Of a stretch of 23,207 bases of DNA, positions 13,040 through 20,105 are shown in pieces. The first letter of the stretch is position 1, and every line of letters starts with the position of its first letter. The notes below the pieces were generated by a model. It saw nothing but the letters and a program-made list of their open reading frames with translations. It searched no databases and was not told where the DNA came from. This DNA is from a virus. The stretch is from positions 1 through 23,207 of IMG/VR virus record IMGVR_UViG_3300010403_000056. The stretch is one strand, 5' to 3'. Made by a program: the position numbers and the translations under genes.

Positions 13040-15272
13040 CGAGTCGCACACCGGCGGCATGATCGCCCTCGTCCCCGAGTCACCCGGCAAGCTCACCGTC
13101 CCCGGTGGCTATCCCGCGAGCGAGATCCACCTGACATTGGCTTACCTGGGTGACGCGCTGGACCAATGGGCCCAGACGGTCACCGATGAGATCACCGCTC
13201 TGGGTGCCAGGGTGGCCGCCGACTTCGCACCACTGGAGGCCCAGATCATGGGGTACGCGGTGTGGAACCCCGACGGCGGGCCGGACGGGTCCATGCAACC
13301 GTGCGCGGTCTACGAGCTGGCCGACGACCCGCTGCTCTCGGAGATGCACGAGGTCGCGTGCGGAAGCTCGCGGGAAATCATCGGCACCGGGTTGTGGCCC
13401 GACCAGTTCCCGGTCTATGAGCCGCACGTCACCGCGGGCGAAGGCATCGACACCTCCAGTATGAAGGCCACGGGGCCGATCCGGTTCACCGCGCTGCGGG
13501 TGGCCCTGGCCGGCTCAGTGACCGACTACCCGCTGAGTGGCACCCGTGGTGCGGGTGACCCGATGGTCGCGGGGTACGACAGTGAAGGGATCGAGACCAT
13601 GGCCGAGACCACAGTGGATCAGGCCAAGGCGGGCGAGGCCGAGGTCATCGAGAAGGACGGAGAACTTCAGCTGCACTGGCCGTGCCTGGTGCTGGAGGGC
13701 ATCCGGACCGGGGACGGCCGGTTCATTCCCTACGGCTCGCTGGGCGCGCGGGGCCTGCCCCTGCCGGTGGCTGGACAAGTCACCAACGACGAGGGGCACA
13801 AGGGTGCCGAGGTGTTCGGCAAGATCACCAAGCTGGAGCGCCACGAAGGTCCCACCGTGACGAGTAAGGAGACCGGCGAGCCGTTCGCCGAGGGCACCGC
13901 GGTCTGGGAGGCGTGGGGTGTGGGTGACCCCGATTCCCGGCCCGGCCAGCTCGCGGCCAAGGGCTACCTGATCGGCAACAGCGCGGACATCGCCGACGCC
14001 ACAGTCGAGGACAGCCTGGCCGACGGGCACCCGACGCGCTCCTTGGTGGGTGGCAACATCGGCGGCACCACGCTGGTGCCGATCCCCGCCTTCGCCGACG
14101 GCTTCGTGGAAGTCAACGGCAAGCGGTTGGATGCCCAGCCCGCGGTCGCCCCGATCGCCGCCAGCGCGGCCTGGACCATCACCGACACCCCTGCGGCCCT
14201 GGTGGCCAGCGTGGAAGACCTGCCTCCGGTCGAATGGTTCACCGACCCCAAGTTGCCGGCACTGACCCCGCTGACCCGTCAGGGCCGACATGTGTTCGGA
14301 CACGTCGCCGACTGGAACCGGCCGCACATCTCGTTCAACGGCGCGCCGATCCACGCCGCGCGCTCCCGCGCTGACTACAAGTGGTTCCGCACCGGGAGTT
14401 ACCCGGCGGTGGACGCGGATGGCACCGAGCGTCAGGTGGGCGTGGGTCGGCTGACTATCGGCAGCGATCACGCGCCAGGCCATCTCAACCACCGGGAGGC
14501 GCAGCGTCACCATGCCGACGAGTCGCTGTGCTGGGCTTACGTGGCCGCTGGCGGGGATGAGTTCGGGATTTGGGTCAACGGGGTGATCAAGGATGATGCC
14601 GACGAGTTGACCGTCCGCAAGGCTTTCGCCCACCCACCGTCAATCGACCAGCGGCCCATTGACGGGCACCTCGAGCTGTCGGCAGTGCACTGCGTCAACA
14701 CCGCGGGCATCCCGATCCCCCGAGCGCGGGTCGCCAGCGGGGAGATCGTGTCCCTGATCGCTGCCGGCTACGTCCCGCCGGCCGCTGACAATCCCGACGC
14801 GCTGGCCGAGGCGGTGGCCGAGCGAGTGCTGGCCGGGTTGATCGAGCACTTCAAGTCGGCGCCGGCCGAACCGTCGCTGGCGCAGCGCCGAGACGATGCG
14901 GTGCTCTCGCTTCGGGCCAGCGGCCTGGTCGAGGAGTTGGGGCTCCCTTTTCCCATCGGTGACGACTGGAAGGGGAGTCTGACCAACCTCGACCAGGAGG
15001 ATTGGGCCGCGCTGGAGGAGCTGACCGGCTACCCGGTGCAGGAGCTGAAGACCCTGCACATCCCGCCGTACATGAAACGCATCGAGAAGCACCTGATCGC
15101 CAAGGGCATGTCCGAGTCACGGGCGATCGCGACCGCGGTCAACGCGGCCAAGAAGATGTGCAGTACCGGCGATGTGTCGTGGCCCGGCCGGCAGCAGATC
15201 AACGCGGGCAGTAGAGCCGAGGCGTGCGCGGCGGTGGCGCAGTGGCGTAAGGACCGGCCGGGGGCGACATGA
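13032..15272 (+). CDS. 2H phosphoesterase-capsid maturation protease fusion
   Basis: Encodes 746 aa from ATG 13032, overlapping the prior gene by 8 nt. Residues 1 to about 190 have the two H-x-T motifs of the 2H phosphoesterase (2'-5' RNA ligase-like) fold: H33-L-T35 in EIHLTLAYLGD and H132-V-T134 in YEPHVTAGEG. From residue 211 (HWPCLVLEGIRTGDGRFIP) the sequence resembles actinophage capsid maturation proteases. A further domain spans about 417-570 (GHVADWNRPHISF, then GIWVNGVIK, ELSAVHCVNTAG). A C-terminal module has RIEKHLIAKGMSESRAIATA and ACAAVAQW. The protease part would process the scaffold-fused capsid protein encoded at 20602. The substrate of the 2H domain is unknown. Confidence 0.85.
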   Translation: MADESHTGGMIALVPESPGKLTVPGGYPASEIHLTLAYLGDALDQWAQTVTDEITALGARVAADFAPLEAQIMGYAVWNPDGGPDGSMQPCAVYELADDPLLSEMHEVACGSSREIIGTGLWPDQFPVYEPHVTAGEGIDTSSMKATGPIRFTALRVALAGSVTDYPLSGTRGAGDPMVAGYDSEGIETMAETTVDQAKAGEAEVIEKDGELQLHWPCLVLEGIRTGDGRFIPYGSLGARGLPLPVAGQVTNDEGHKGAEVFGKITKLERHEGPTVTSKETGEPFAEGTAVWEAWGVGDPDSRPGQLAAKGYLIGNSADIADATVEDSLADGHPTRSLVGGNIGGTTLVPIPAFADGFVEVNGKRLDAQPAVAPIAASAAWTITDTPAALVASVEDLPPVEWFTDPKLPALTPLTRQGRHVFGHVADWNRPHISFNGAPIHAARSRADYKWFRTGSYPAVDADGTERQVGVGRLTIGSDHAPGHLNHREAQRHHADESLCWAYVAAGGDEFGIWVNGVIKDDADELTVRKAFAHPPSIDQRPIDGHLELSAVHCVNTAGIPIPRARVASGEIVSLIAAGYVPPAADNPDALAEAVAERVLAGLIEHFKSAPAEPSLAQRRDDAVLSLRASGLVEELGLPFPIGDDWKGSLTNLDQEDWAALEELTGYPVQELKTLHIPPYMKRIEKHLIAKGMSESRAIATAVNAAKKMCSTGDVSWPGRQQINAGSRAEACAAVAQWRKDRPGAT

Positions 15273-15976
15273 CCCGCGCGGGGGAGCCTCCCGAGATGGA
15301 CCTCGCCGCGGTCGCCGACCGCGGCGACCGCGTGCCGGCGCCGGACCCCACGCGACTCACCACCCAGGCCCTGCACCGAGCCCTGGCGGGGCTCCGCGAA
15401 TTGATCGAGATCCGCCTGGAGGGGATGGACAAGGCGACGGAGCGGCTGGCCACCGACACCGCCGAGCTGCGTCGATCCGCGGAGAATAACCGCGAGCTGC
15501 AGCGGGAGGATGTGGAGCGTCAGCTCGCCGCGCTGCGCGAGTTCCTCATGACTAAAATCGACGGACTGGAGACGGCTATCGCCCAGCGGTTCAACACGGT
15601 GGGCATCCAGTTCTCCGAGCGCGATGAGCGCTTGCGTCTGGCCGACATTGAGCGCCAGAAGTCATTGGACGCCGCGCTGGCCGCGCAGAAGTCGGATGTC
15701 AACCTCCAGAACCTGGCCAATACGCGCGCCGCCGAGAAGGCCGAGACGGCGGCCAAGGAGTCGATCTCCTCGCTAGGCGAGTTGACCAGCAGCAGTCTGG
15801 CATCCCTCGGCGAGCAGATCCGCCGAGTCGAATCGAGACTTGACCGCGGGGAGGCCACGCAAGTGGGTGCGACCACGCAGCGTACCGAGTCGCGGCTTGA
15901 TGCGGGTCAGGTCGTGTCCTACGTGGTCATGGCGCTCCTGGCTGTCGGCCTGGCCGTCTCGCTGCTCGCCCGGTAG
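15269..15976 (+). CDS. Coiled-coil protein with C-terminal membrane anchor
   Basis: Encodes 235 aa (ATGA overlap with the protease gene). After a charged N-terminus, residues about 35-190 are long helices with heptad character (LAGLRELIEIRLEGMDKATE, QREDVERQLAALREFL). The last 22 residues form a transmembrane helix (VVSYVVMALLAVGLAVSLLA) ending in Arg. Similar proteins sit beside capsid proteases in other actinophages. The role is unknown; assembly on, or association with, the membrane is an inference. It is the last gene before the accessory block. Confidence 0.8.
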   Translation: MTRAGEPPEMDLAAVADRGDRVPAPDPTRLTTQALHRALAGLRELIEIRLEGMDKATERLATDTAELRRSAENNRELQREDVERQLAALREFLMTKIDGLETAIAQRFNTVGIQFSERDERLRLADIERQKSLDAALAAQKSDVNLQNLANTRAAEKAETAAKESISSLGELTSSSLASLGEQIRRVESRLDRGEATQVGATTQRTESRLDAGQVVSYVVMALLAVGLAVSLLAR

Positions 15977-15982
15977 CGGCGA

Positions 15983-16011
15983 GTTGTGCCCCCCTGATCC
16001 GGGGGGTAACA
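15983..16011 (+). promoter_or_regulatory. Palindromic-spacer promoter, copy 4
   Basis: -35 TTGTGC at 15983-15988, a 17-nt spacer CCCCCTGATCCGGGGGG and -10 TAACAT at 16006-16011. It begins 7 nt after the preceding stop. The leader to GTG 16047 is about 30 nt and holds gaggag. Confidence 0.78.
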
Positions 16012-16046
16012 TGAAGTCACACATCACCCGACCGTGAGGAGATCGC

Positions 16047-16571
16047 GTGCTACCCCTGATCGTCATCGGTGCGGATGAACGCACCCGCGAGGCTGTCACT
16101 TCGGCATTGAATCTGGTGGGGCTACCCTCGCCGTTCAAGTGCCTGCACATGGACTACGAGGACATCGCTCAGGCTTCCTGCAGCCTGAGTGATGCGTTGC
16201 GGTGTGAGCGCGACAGCCCGGGCACCTTCACTCGATATGTCGAGTTCGACGACGAGCGCCCGGGCTGGAAGGCGAGTGTCGCCTACGGCCCGAAGGCGTT
16301 GGGACCGGCGACCGTAGCCCAATCGTCGCGACTCGCTCACACCGGCTGGACCCTCGTCCTGGCGTGGGGCGCTCCCGACCTGTCAGCCCCACGCCGCGTG
16401 ACTGAAGGCGTGGCCGAAGGTGCCGACCAGTCCAGCATCGCATGGCAGGCCGCGCCGATGCTGGGGGCCAACTTCCTAGTGGACCTGTCCGCCGAGGATC
16501 CGCGCGGCAAGCTGCGCTATCCCGGTCTGGTCACCGTGCTTACCCAGATGCGAGAGAGAGTCGAGCCATGA
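16047..16571 (+). CDS. Protein of unknown function, first gene of accessory block
   Basis: Encodes 174 aa; GTG 16047 has tgaggag about 7 nt upstream. The first strand and helix (LPLIVIGADERTREAVTSAL) look like the start of a Rossmann-type alpha/beta fold, and later segments are ASVAYGPKALG, WTLVLAWGAPDLS and a C-terminal helix. No P-loop or other catalytic motif is visible and no family is recognised. It is driven by the promoter at 15983. Confidence 0.72.
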   Translation: MLPLIVIGADERTREAVTSALNLVGLPSPFKCLHMDYEDIAQASCSLSDALRCERDSPGTFTRYVEFDDERPGWKASVAYGPKALGPATVAQSSRLAHTGWTLVLAWGAPDLSAPRRVTEGVAEGADQSSIAWQAAPMLGANFLVDLSAEDPRGKLRYPGLVTVLTQMRERVEP

Positions 16572-16867
16572 ACCTTTTCGACAACGTGATCTCCGGTCTG
16601 GTCGCCAAGGGCGAGGCCATAGTGGTCGGTAACACGCCGGCTCAACCTGTGACCGATTGGGGCGCCTCTCCGAGCTTTGCCCGCTGGTACGGCGAAGTCG
16701 TTGTGGGCCGCAACGTAGATGGTGGCACGGAGACCGATTACCACTACGGCTACTCCAACGACGAGGACCCCAACGTGCACGACCTCGTGCCGGAAGGCTG
16801 GGACCTACTGGAGGAGACGCTCAACGAGATCAAGCCGCCCGGCACGAAGGGCTGGCTGGATGAATGA
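16568..16867 (+). CDS. Small acidic protein, unknown function
   Basis: Encodes 99 aa from ATG 16568 (ATGA overlap); the extension back to 16442 lies inside the prior gene. ISGLVAKGEAIVVGNTP and FARWYGEVVVGRN suggest strands, followed by an acidic loop (YSNDEDPNVHD) and a helix (WDLLEETLNEI). No family recognised. Confidence 0.7.
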   Translation: MNLFDNVISGLVAKGEAIVVGNTPAQPVTDWGASPSFARWYGEVVVGRNVDGGTETDYHYGYSNDEDPNVHDLVPEGWDLLEETLNEIKPPGTKGWLDE

Positions 16868-17268
16868 TCGATGACGACCGCACTCCGCAAGAGATCGAGT
16901 ACGCGAGAGTTATGCAGGAGCCATTCGAGCCCGACGAAGATCCACTGGAGGGCTGGAACCACGCGAAGGCGATTCGGGACGCGTTCGACCGCGAGGATCG
17001 CCTGCACGGCGTGGTGCGTCGTCAGGAACTGGAGGGCACCTGGCCGGCGATCGAGCCGAGTGAGAACCCCGGCTACCTAGAGCCGATCCCGTGCAGCAAC
17101 CATGGCGTCCACTCCGAGCACGTTTGGGAATCGACCCGATGGGGCAGCGTGGAGTGCCTCGGCGTGGGCGGACCTGACCAATGCTCACTGGGCGTCCCCA
17201 ATGCCTACGGCTCGGCACCGGAGCGGTGCGCTTTGCCGAGTGGCCACGAGGGGGTATGTAAGCCGTGA
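16864..17268 (+). CDS. Small Cys/His-rich protein, unknown function
   Basis: Encodes 134 aa (ATGA overlap). The N-terminal half is acidic and helical; the second half carries PCSNHGVHSEHVW, two further Cys, and a closing ERCALPSGHEGVCKP. The C-x-LP-x-GH motif is also seen in the gene at 277. Metal binding is likely but unproven. The stop overlaps the next GTG start. Confidence 0.7.
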   Translation: MIDDDRTPQEIEYARVMQEPFEPDEDPLEGWNHAKAIRDAFDREDRLHGVVRRQELEGTWPAIEPSENPGYLEPIPCSNHGVHSEHVWESTRWGSVECLGVGGPDQCSLGVPNAYGSAPERCALPSGHEGVCKP

Positions 17269-17447
17269 GGACCATCGTGAAGCTCCTTCGTGGCATGAAG
17301 GAAACGGTGTACGACGAGATGGACCTGCCGTATATCCCCGAAGGTGCGCTCCTAAGGACGCCGCACGTCGCTTCTTGCCGAGTGGTGGTCAGTGCCATCG
17401 ACATCGCGCCCGCATCCGGCCCCATTCAGACACTGGTCGTGCAATGA
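17265..17447 (+). CDS. Short protein (60 aa), unknown function
   Basis: GTG 17265 overlaps the previous stop (GTGA) and the stop overlaps the next ATGA. The protein reads MRTIVKLLRGMKETVYDEM, then a Pro-containing loop and a hydrophobic strand (CRVVVSAIDIA). No family recognised. Confidence 0.65.
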   Translation: MRTIVKLLRGMKETVYDEMDLPYIPEGALLRTPHVASCRVVVSAIDIAPASGPIQTLVVQ

Positions 17448-17677
17448 CCGAGGAGCGTTGTGGAACGACTGAGCTGCTGGTCTCCGCGTGCGGGTGCCCA
17501 CAGCACCGTGGCGGCCGGACCCCGCAGGAGGAAGCCGACACCGATCGGCAACCTGGCCCGTGGTTCGTGGCCAGCTACGCGGGCGTGTGCAGCAACGACA
17601 GCGAGGGCGTGCACTACTTCAACCCTGGCGAGTACGTCCGGGCCGACGGCCGCGGCGGCTGGGAGTGTCACGAGTGA
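17444..17677 (+). CDS. Small Cys/His protein, unknown function
   Basis: Encodes 77 aa from ATG 17444; the in-frame extension to 17102 lies inside other genes. ACGCPQHRGG (C16-x-C18-x2-H21) near the start and WECHE at the end could share a metal ion. The middle is WFVASYAGVCSNDSEGVHYF. No family recognised. Confidence 0.68.
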   Translation: MTEERCGTTELLVSACGCPQHRGGRTPQEEADTDRQPGPWFVASYAGVCSNDSEGVHYFNPGEYVRADGRGGWECHE

Positions 17678-18027
17678 CCAAGCCGACGCGAGCACAGAAG
17701 CATGCCGAGCTGGATGGCATACCGCGGTGCGAGTTCTGCCGGGAACGGATCCGCTGGGCCTTCCCTGTCCCGTCACCCAAGGCGCGTTCGGAGGCCGGCA
17801 AGAAGCCCAAGCCGATCCCCCTGGACTACGAGCCTGACCCCTTGGGTCGGTACACCCTGTACGACGAGGGCGGCCGGTCCATGGTCGGCGAGTTGACCCG
17901 TGGGCAACACAGGGGGTGGCTGGAGGCGGGCAAGCCCACCTACCAGCGACACTTCCGCACCTGTGTCAAGAAAGATGAGTGGGGCAAACTGGGTAAGCCA
18001 TACGGCACTCGCCAAGTCACGCGGTGA
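17674..18027 (+). CDS. Small zinc-binding-type protein
   Basis: Encodes 117 aa from GTG 17674 (GTGA overlap). C19-x2-C22 near the N-terminus and a late HFRTC could form one zinc site around a Lys/Pro-rich middle (ARSEAGKKPKPIPLDY). The layout recalls small nucleic-acid-associated zinc proteins, but no family is recognised. Three nucleotides separate its stop from the next promoter. Confidence 0.7.
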   Translation: MTKPTRAQKHAELDGIPRCEFCRERIRWAFPVPSPKARSEAGKKPKPIPLDYEPDPLGRYTLYDEGGRSMVGELTRGQHRGWLEAGKPTYQRHFRTCVKKDEWGKLGKPYGTRQVTR

Positions 18028-18030
18028 TGG

Positions 18031-18059
18031 GTGTGCACCCCCGACAAAGGGGGTAACAT
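18031..18059 (+). promoter_or_regulatory. Palindromic-spacer promoter, copy 5
   Basis: -35-like GTGTGC at 18031-18036, a 17-nt spacer ACCCCCGACAAAGGGGG and -10 TAACAT at 18054-18059. It begins 4 nt after the preceding stop. The leader to ATG 18108 is about 42 nt. Confidence 0.75.
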
Positions 18060-18107
18060 CGGTCCGTCCACATGCTTCAAACTGCTCGAGCCCCAGGGGG
18101 CAAATCC

Positions 18108-18446
18108 ATGAACGGTCCAGACCCGGTCCAGGGTGTCGCGGTAGGCGAAGGGGTACCACGACGGCGGCGCGAGCACCTCGCTGAGGTCAGCCGAGAGGCC
18201 GCTGAAGCTCCCGAGGGTTTCGAGCCCGCCAACATGGCTGACCGGTTCGTCAGCGTTCCGCTCGCCTTGCTCGGCTGGGTCGGCCGCGGGGACTTCGAGG
18301 GGTTCGAGTACCGCTGGGTGTGCATCATCACCGACCCTGGCAGCCTGCAGCGATGCGGAACGATCGGACGGGCGGACACCGAGGAGGAGGCCATCAGCGG
18401 CTTGACCATCCACATCTGCCACGACCACGGAGGCTTGCCCGAATGA
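18108..18446 (+). CDS. Small protein of unknown function
   Basis: Encodes 112 aa from ATG 18108, with caggggg about 8 nt upstream. ATG 18072 is in frame (124 aa) but lies only a few nt from the predicted transcription start. A basic, helical N-terminal third (VPRRRREHLAEVSREAAEA) leads into a compact domain with Trp and Cys (LLGWVGRGDFEGFEYRWVC, HICHDHGG). No family recognised. Confidence 0.68.
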   Translation: MNGPDPVQGVAVGEGVPRRRREHLAEVSREAAEAPEGFEPANMADRFVSVPLALLGWVGRGDFEGFEYRWVCIITDPGSLQRCGTIGRADTEEEAISGLTIHICHDHGGLPE

Positions 18447-18730
18447 CCGCGATGACCCGCGAGGAGATGCTCCAGGCGCTTGCCAGGCATGGCGAGAACC
18501 CGCACGTCGACTACGACGACAACGACGAGACGGTGGGGCATCTCGGCTGGTTGGTTGAGCCGACTGGGTCCGGTGAGGCCGTTCTATCCGTGACGTATGA
18601 GGACACGAAAGAAGGCACCGGCCCCGTGCTGACCCTGAAATGGCGCATGGTTCCCATGGGCTTGCCCACCCCGTTCGTCCCGGTCAAGCAGCCGGTCACC
18701 GTGGACTTCCCCGAGGGCGGACGCGCGTGA
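18443..18730 (+). CDS. Small acidic protein, unknown function
   Basis: Encodes 95 aa from ATG 18443 (ATGA overlap). It begins TAMTREEMLQALARHG, followed by an acidic run (HVDYDDNDETVG) and strands (GEAVLSVTYEDTKEG, PVLTLKWRMV). No family recognised. Its stop overlaps the next GTG. Confidence 0.7.
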   Translation: MTAMTREEMLQALARHGENPHVDYDDNDETVGHLGWLVEPTGSGEAVLSVTYEDTKEGTGPVLTLKWRMVPMGLPTPFVPVKQPVTVDFPEGGRA

Positions 18731-19353
18731 GCGAACTGGGCACGCCACTGTCCGATGAGCCACTGCGGATCGACTGGGGGCAAGGCACTGACGGGGAGGG
18801 GATGCCTGTCGATATCTCGTGGTGGGCGCCGACCACCGCAGCTCACGGCGGCCGGCGCAACACTCGCGTGGTGATCGCCAGTAACGGCTACATGTACACG
18901 TTCAACTCGCGAGGCTCCTACACCGGCACGGTGAGTGTCCGTGAGTCGTGGCGCAGCAACCTGGGTGGATCCGAGTTCTGGCCGCTGACGCGGAGGACAC
19001 TCACCGTAGGGCTGTGGCTTGACGCCGATCGCATCCGGCCGTCGCGCACCATCCTGGCTATGGCTAATGGAATGCTCGGCGTGACAGACCGTACTGACAG
19101 TGACCAGCGGGGTCGGTCGTGGCGCGTGGCCCATGCCTGCTTGCTGCTCGGTTTCTCCCCGCCCTTGGGGCTGGACTTCGGGGACATCGCCACAGCGTTC
19201 GCCGAGGGCGTGGGGGAGTGCGGTGACCGCGCCGCCCGACGCATCAAACGAGCGCTACTGTCCAGGCTGGCTATTGAGCGCCGGGCCCGGCGTGCCGAGG
19301 CCGAGCGCGAGGTGCGCCAGCGTGCCGAGACGATCGAGAGGTGCTGGCGGTGA
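18727..19353 (+). CDS. Protein of unknown function with basic C-terminal helix
   Basis: Encodes 208 aa from GTG 18727 (GTGA overlap). The first 80 residues look beta-rich (NTRVVIASNGYMYTFNS, GTVSVRESW). A middle segment has HACLLLGFSPPLGLDF. The last 45 residues are a long Arg/Glu helix (RRIKRALLSRLAIERRARR) that may be coiled coil. It is the largest gene of the accessory block. No family recognised. Confidence 0.72.
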   Translation: MSELGTPLSDEPLRIDWGQGTDGEGMPVDISWWAPTTAAHGGRRNTRVVIASNGYMYTFNSRGSYTGTVSVRESWRSNLGGSEFWPLTRRTLTVGLWLDADRIRPSRTILAMANGMLGVTDRTDSDQRGRSWRVAHACLLLGFSPPLGLDFGDIATAFAEGVGECGDRAARRIKRALLSRLAIERRARRAEAEREVRQRAETIERCWR

Positions 19354-19484
19354 GGCGTTCACCGTGGCCAGAGGACGGCCTGGCGTTCAAGGTGTGGTTC
19401 GTGATCGCGGCACTGCTCGGCCTGGCGGTTGCGGGGGTGTTCGTGTGGGCTGCGATCAAAGTTGTCCTGTTTGTGACCGGTTGA
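19350..19484 (+). CDS. Short single-span membrane protein (44 aa)
   Basis: GTG 19350 overlaps the previous stop (GTGA), and the frame ends at TGA 19482-19484. Residues about 14-41 are a hydrophobic span (FKVWFVIAALLGLAVAGVFV followed by WAAIKVVL) after a charged N-terminus (MRRSPWPEDG), so the N-terminus is probably cytoplasmic. Overlap plus a clear membrane helix support coding. Confidence 0.68.
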   Translation: MRRSPWPEDGLAFKVWFVIAALLGLAVAGVFVWAAIKVVLFVTG

Positions 19485-19490
19485 CATCAC

Positions 19491-19519
19491 TTGTTGCCCC
19501 TGCTGACGGGGGGTAACAT
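19491..19519 (+). promoter_or_regulatory. Palindromic-spacer promoter, copy 6
   Basis: -35 TTGTTG at 19491-19496, a 17-nt spacer CCCCTGCTGACGGGGGG and -10 TAACAT at 19514-19519. It begins 7 nt after the preceding stop. The leader to ATG 19550 is about 25 nt and holds gagagg. Confidence 0.78.
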
Positions 19520-19549
19520 GAGTGCTACCGACCCGAGAGAGGCAACGAG

Positions 19550-19852
19550 ATGCCCGAAATCGTCGTCCACGCCCCCCGCCACGGCGTCTTCGATTGGAAT
19601 GGCCAGAACTGCGCTCACGGAGAGTTCCGTGCGACCACCGTTGGCAGCTATCTGATCACCTACTTCCAGCCCTACGAGGCAGGCGCGAAAGGTTCGGTAC
19701 AGATCCACTACGGGGTGGACATCCAGTTCGCCTGGACTGTCCGGGCCCGCGCCGTCGCCGAGAGGTTCGCCGAGGTGGTCGCCCGGCGCGATGGTGGGGA
19801 TGCCTACGTGCTGATGATCGACGAGTTCGCGGAACTCCTCCTCACCGGATAA
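19550..19852 (+). CDS. Small protein of unknown function, sole gene of its unit
   Basis: Encodes 100 aa; ATG 19550 has gagagaggcaa upstream. The sequence suggests a small alpha/beta fold: PEIVVHAPRHGVFDW, GSYLITYFQPY, VQIHYGVDIQFAW, then a helix (ARAVAERFAEVVARR) and YVLMIDEFAELLL. It is framed by its own promoter and a strong hairpin terminator, so it forms a monocistronic cassette. No family recognised. Confidence 0.75.
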   Translation: MPEIVVHAPRHGVFDWNGQNCAHGEFRATTVGSYLITYFQPYEAGAKGSVQIHYGVDIQFAWTVRARAVAERFAEVVARRDGGDAYVLMIDEFAELLLTG

Positions 19853-19867
19853 ACCCCGGACTGATCC

Positions 19868-19906
19868 GCCGAAGCCACGCGTACAGCACGCACGCGTGGC
19901 TTCGGC
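19868..19906 (+). terminator. Strong hairpin terminator closing the accessory block
   Basis: A 15-bp perfect inverted repeat has arms at 19868-19882 and 19892-19906 (core CCGAAGCCACGCGT / ACGCGTGGCTTCGG) and a 9-nt loop. No T-run follows. The stretch 19907-20105 after it holds no gene I can assign with confidence, and must contain a promoter if transcription restarts here. Confidence 0.85.
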
Positions 19907-20105
19907 CTGTCAGGCTGACCCGGTGAGCGGACTCCCGCGAGGCAAGATCACCGACTACGGCCACCTGCTCCACGAAGAGCGCTGGCTAGTCAAGGGCCAC
20001 GGCCTTACGGCTGTGTTTCATATCGGCGCGGCTCGCGACACCACACCGACTGATCGAGAGACCGGCCGGTCCACCACGCAATCGACCGACAGAGCGGATG
20101 TAGTA

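Noticed and set aside
16010-16036. Eight-codon frame starting inside the TAACATG of promoter copy 4
   Set aside because: Its ATG lies upstream of the predicted transcription start and would not be in the message. The recurrence of ATG there simply follows from the -10 sequence.
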